Assembly (NCBI GenBank): GCA_903970565.1 | Contig: CAJCJE010000273.1 | Coordinates: 1-6,828, forward strand | From: Candidatus Melainabacteria bacterium | Lineage (GTDB): Bacteria; Actinomycetota; Actinomycetes; Mycobacteriales; Pseudonocardiaceae | Length of the DNA stretch: 6,828 nt | Reading direction: 5' to 3' | In this document: positions 6,684-6,828 of the stretch, piece by piece | How positions within the stretch are numbered: the stretch's first letter is position 1 | Layout of the letters: every line of letters begins with the position of its first letter | The notes under the pieces: model-generated | Databases searched by the model: none | What the model was told of the DNA's origin: nothing | Seen by the model: only the letters and a program-made list of their open reading frames with translations | Translations under genes and position numbers: made by a program

Positions 6684-6773
6684 ATGGACAAGATCGCCGT
6701 CAAGGAGGCCAACAAGGTCGCCGTCAAGGACGCCGTCAAGGACGCCGTCAAGGAGGCAGTCAAGGAAGCCTGA
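6684..6773 (+). CDS. 29-residue X-Lys-X-Ala repeat peptide, candidate ribosomal precursor
   Basis: I do not recognise this exact peptide. It starts at ATG 6684 and stops with TGA at 6771-6773. A weak GGGGTG lies about 10 nt upstream of the ATG, and the frame has a stop at 6612 with no other usual start codon after it. After Met the product is exactly seven tetrapeptides with Lys at position 2 and Ala at position 4. Units 1 and 3 are the divergent DKIA and NKVA, and the others are VKEA or VKDA. It has no Cys, Ser or Thr, so lanthionine, thiazole or disulfide chemistry is excluded. The reactive groups are the termini, seven Lys amines and six Asp/Glu carboxylates. It stands alone, divergent from the operon, with a strong hairpin 13 nt after the stop. 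The PGM1-like ligase and condensation enzyme next door suggest it is a multi-core precursor or an acceptor of a carrier-built acyl group. Alternatives are a small structural or regulatory peptide, or a chance frame in a short repeat. Confidence 0.68.
   Translation: MDKIAVKEANKVAVKDAVKDAVKEAVKEA
6696..6770 (+). repeat. In-frame 12-nt tandem repeat within the peptide gene
   Basis: Six consecutive 12-nt units of the form GCCGTCAAGGAN run in phase with the reading frame, followed by a final GCC. The second unit (6708-6719) has diverged most. The last units carry synonymous changes (GCA for GCC, GAA for GAG), so the protein repeat is kept while the DNA drifts. This favours selection on the peptide over a very recent slippage product. 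Confidence 0.85.
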
Positions 6774-6786
6774 TGCGAGGTGGTAT

Positions 6787-6819
6787 GGCGGCGAAGGATT
6801 CTCGCGAACCTTCGCCGCC
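6787..6819 (+). terminator. Strong hairpin terminator after the peptide gene
   Basis: GGCGGCGAAGG (6787-6797) pairs perfectly with CCTTCGCCGCC (6809-6819). Inside, TTC and GAA add 3 bp after a single bulged A and close a TCGC loop. No clear T-tract follows, which is common for actinomycete hairpin terminators. Placed 13 nt after the peptide stop, it implies a short single-gene transcript. Confidence 0.75.
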
Positions 6820-6828
6820 GTGCCGTTC

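Noticed and set aside
6684..6773. LysW-type amino-group carrier protein
   Set aside because: The peptide is half the usual length and lacks the zinc-binding cysteines and the C-terminal EDWGE motif of that family.
6684..6773. Lanthipeptide, thiopeptide or lasso precursor
   Set aside because: There is no Cys, Ser or Thr in the peptide, and none of the cognate modifying enzymes are in the window.

Overview
This is a high-GC window with dense ATGA/TGATG stop-start overlaps, GC-ending codons and biosynthetic protein families typical of an actinomycete (Streptomyces, Micromonospora or a relative; the genus cannot be fixed from this sequence). It looks like part of a specialised-metabolite gene cluster. 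There are no tRNA or rRNA genes, insertion sequences or CRISPR arrays.

Layout. Positions 1-6408 hold one tightly coupled minus-strand operon. In transcription order it encodes: (1) a condensation-domain protein with decayed NRPS remnants at its C-terminus (6408-4507); (2) an ATP-grasp ligase of the PGM1/BtrJ type (4510-3167); (3) a fold-type III PLP decarboxylase of the BtrK type (3170-1854); (4) a free-standing acyl carrier protein (1854-1594); (5) a ketoacyl-ACP synthase III (1590-589); (6) an acyl-CoA-dehydrogenase-like protein cut by the window edge (592-1). Every junction overlaps or is separated by 3 nt. Positions 6409-6683 form a divergent control region with a candidate plus-strand promoter, a mirrored 13-mer, a short palindrome and two tandem 35-bp units, each able to form a hairpin. 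Positions 6684-6773 hold a plus-strand gene for a 29-residue peptide made, after Met, of seven X-Lys-X-Ala tetrapeptide units. A strong terminator-like hairpin follows 13 nt after its stop codon.

How the genes may work together. Ligase, decarboxylase and carrier match the logic of butirosin side-chain biosynthesis (BtrJ, BtrK, BtrI): an amino acid is activated with ATP, loaded on the carrier thiol and decarboxylated there to an omega- or beta-amino acyl thioester. The KASIII could then extend or transfer that unit, the dehydrogenase-like protein could oxidise it, and the condensation domain could pass it to an amine. The same ligase superfamily also includes PGM1, which joins a non-proteinogenic amino acid to a ribosomally made peptide in pheganomycin biosynthesis.

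The repetitive peptide beside a PGM1/BtrJ-like ligase is the most exciting feature. It suggests a hybrid in which a carrier-protein-built amino acid is attached to a ribosomal, repeat-built peptide. The enzyme families are visible in the sequence. The pathway order, the substrates and the peptide's role are inference.
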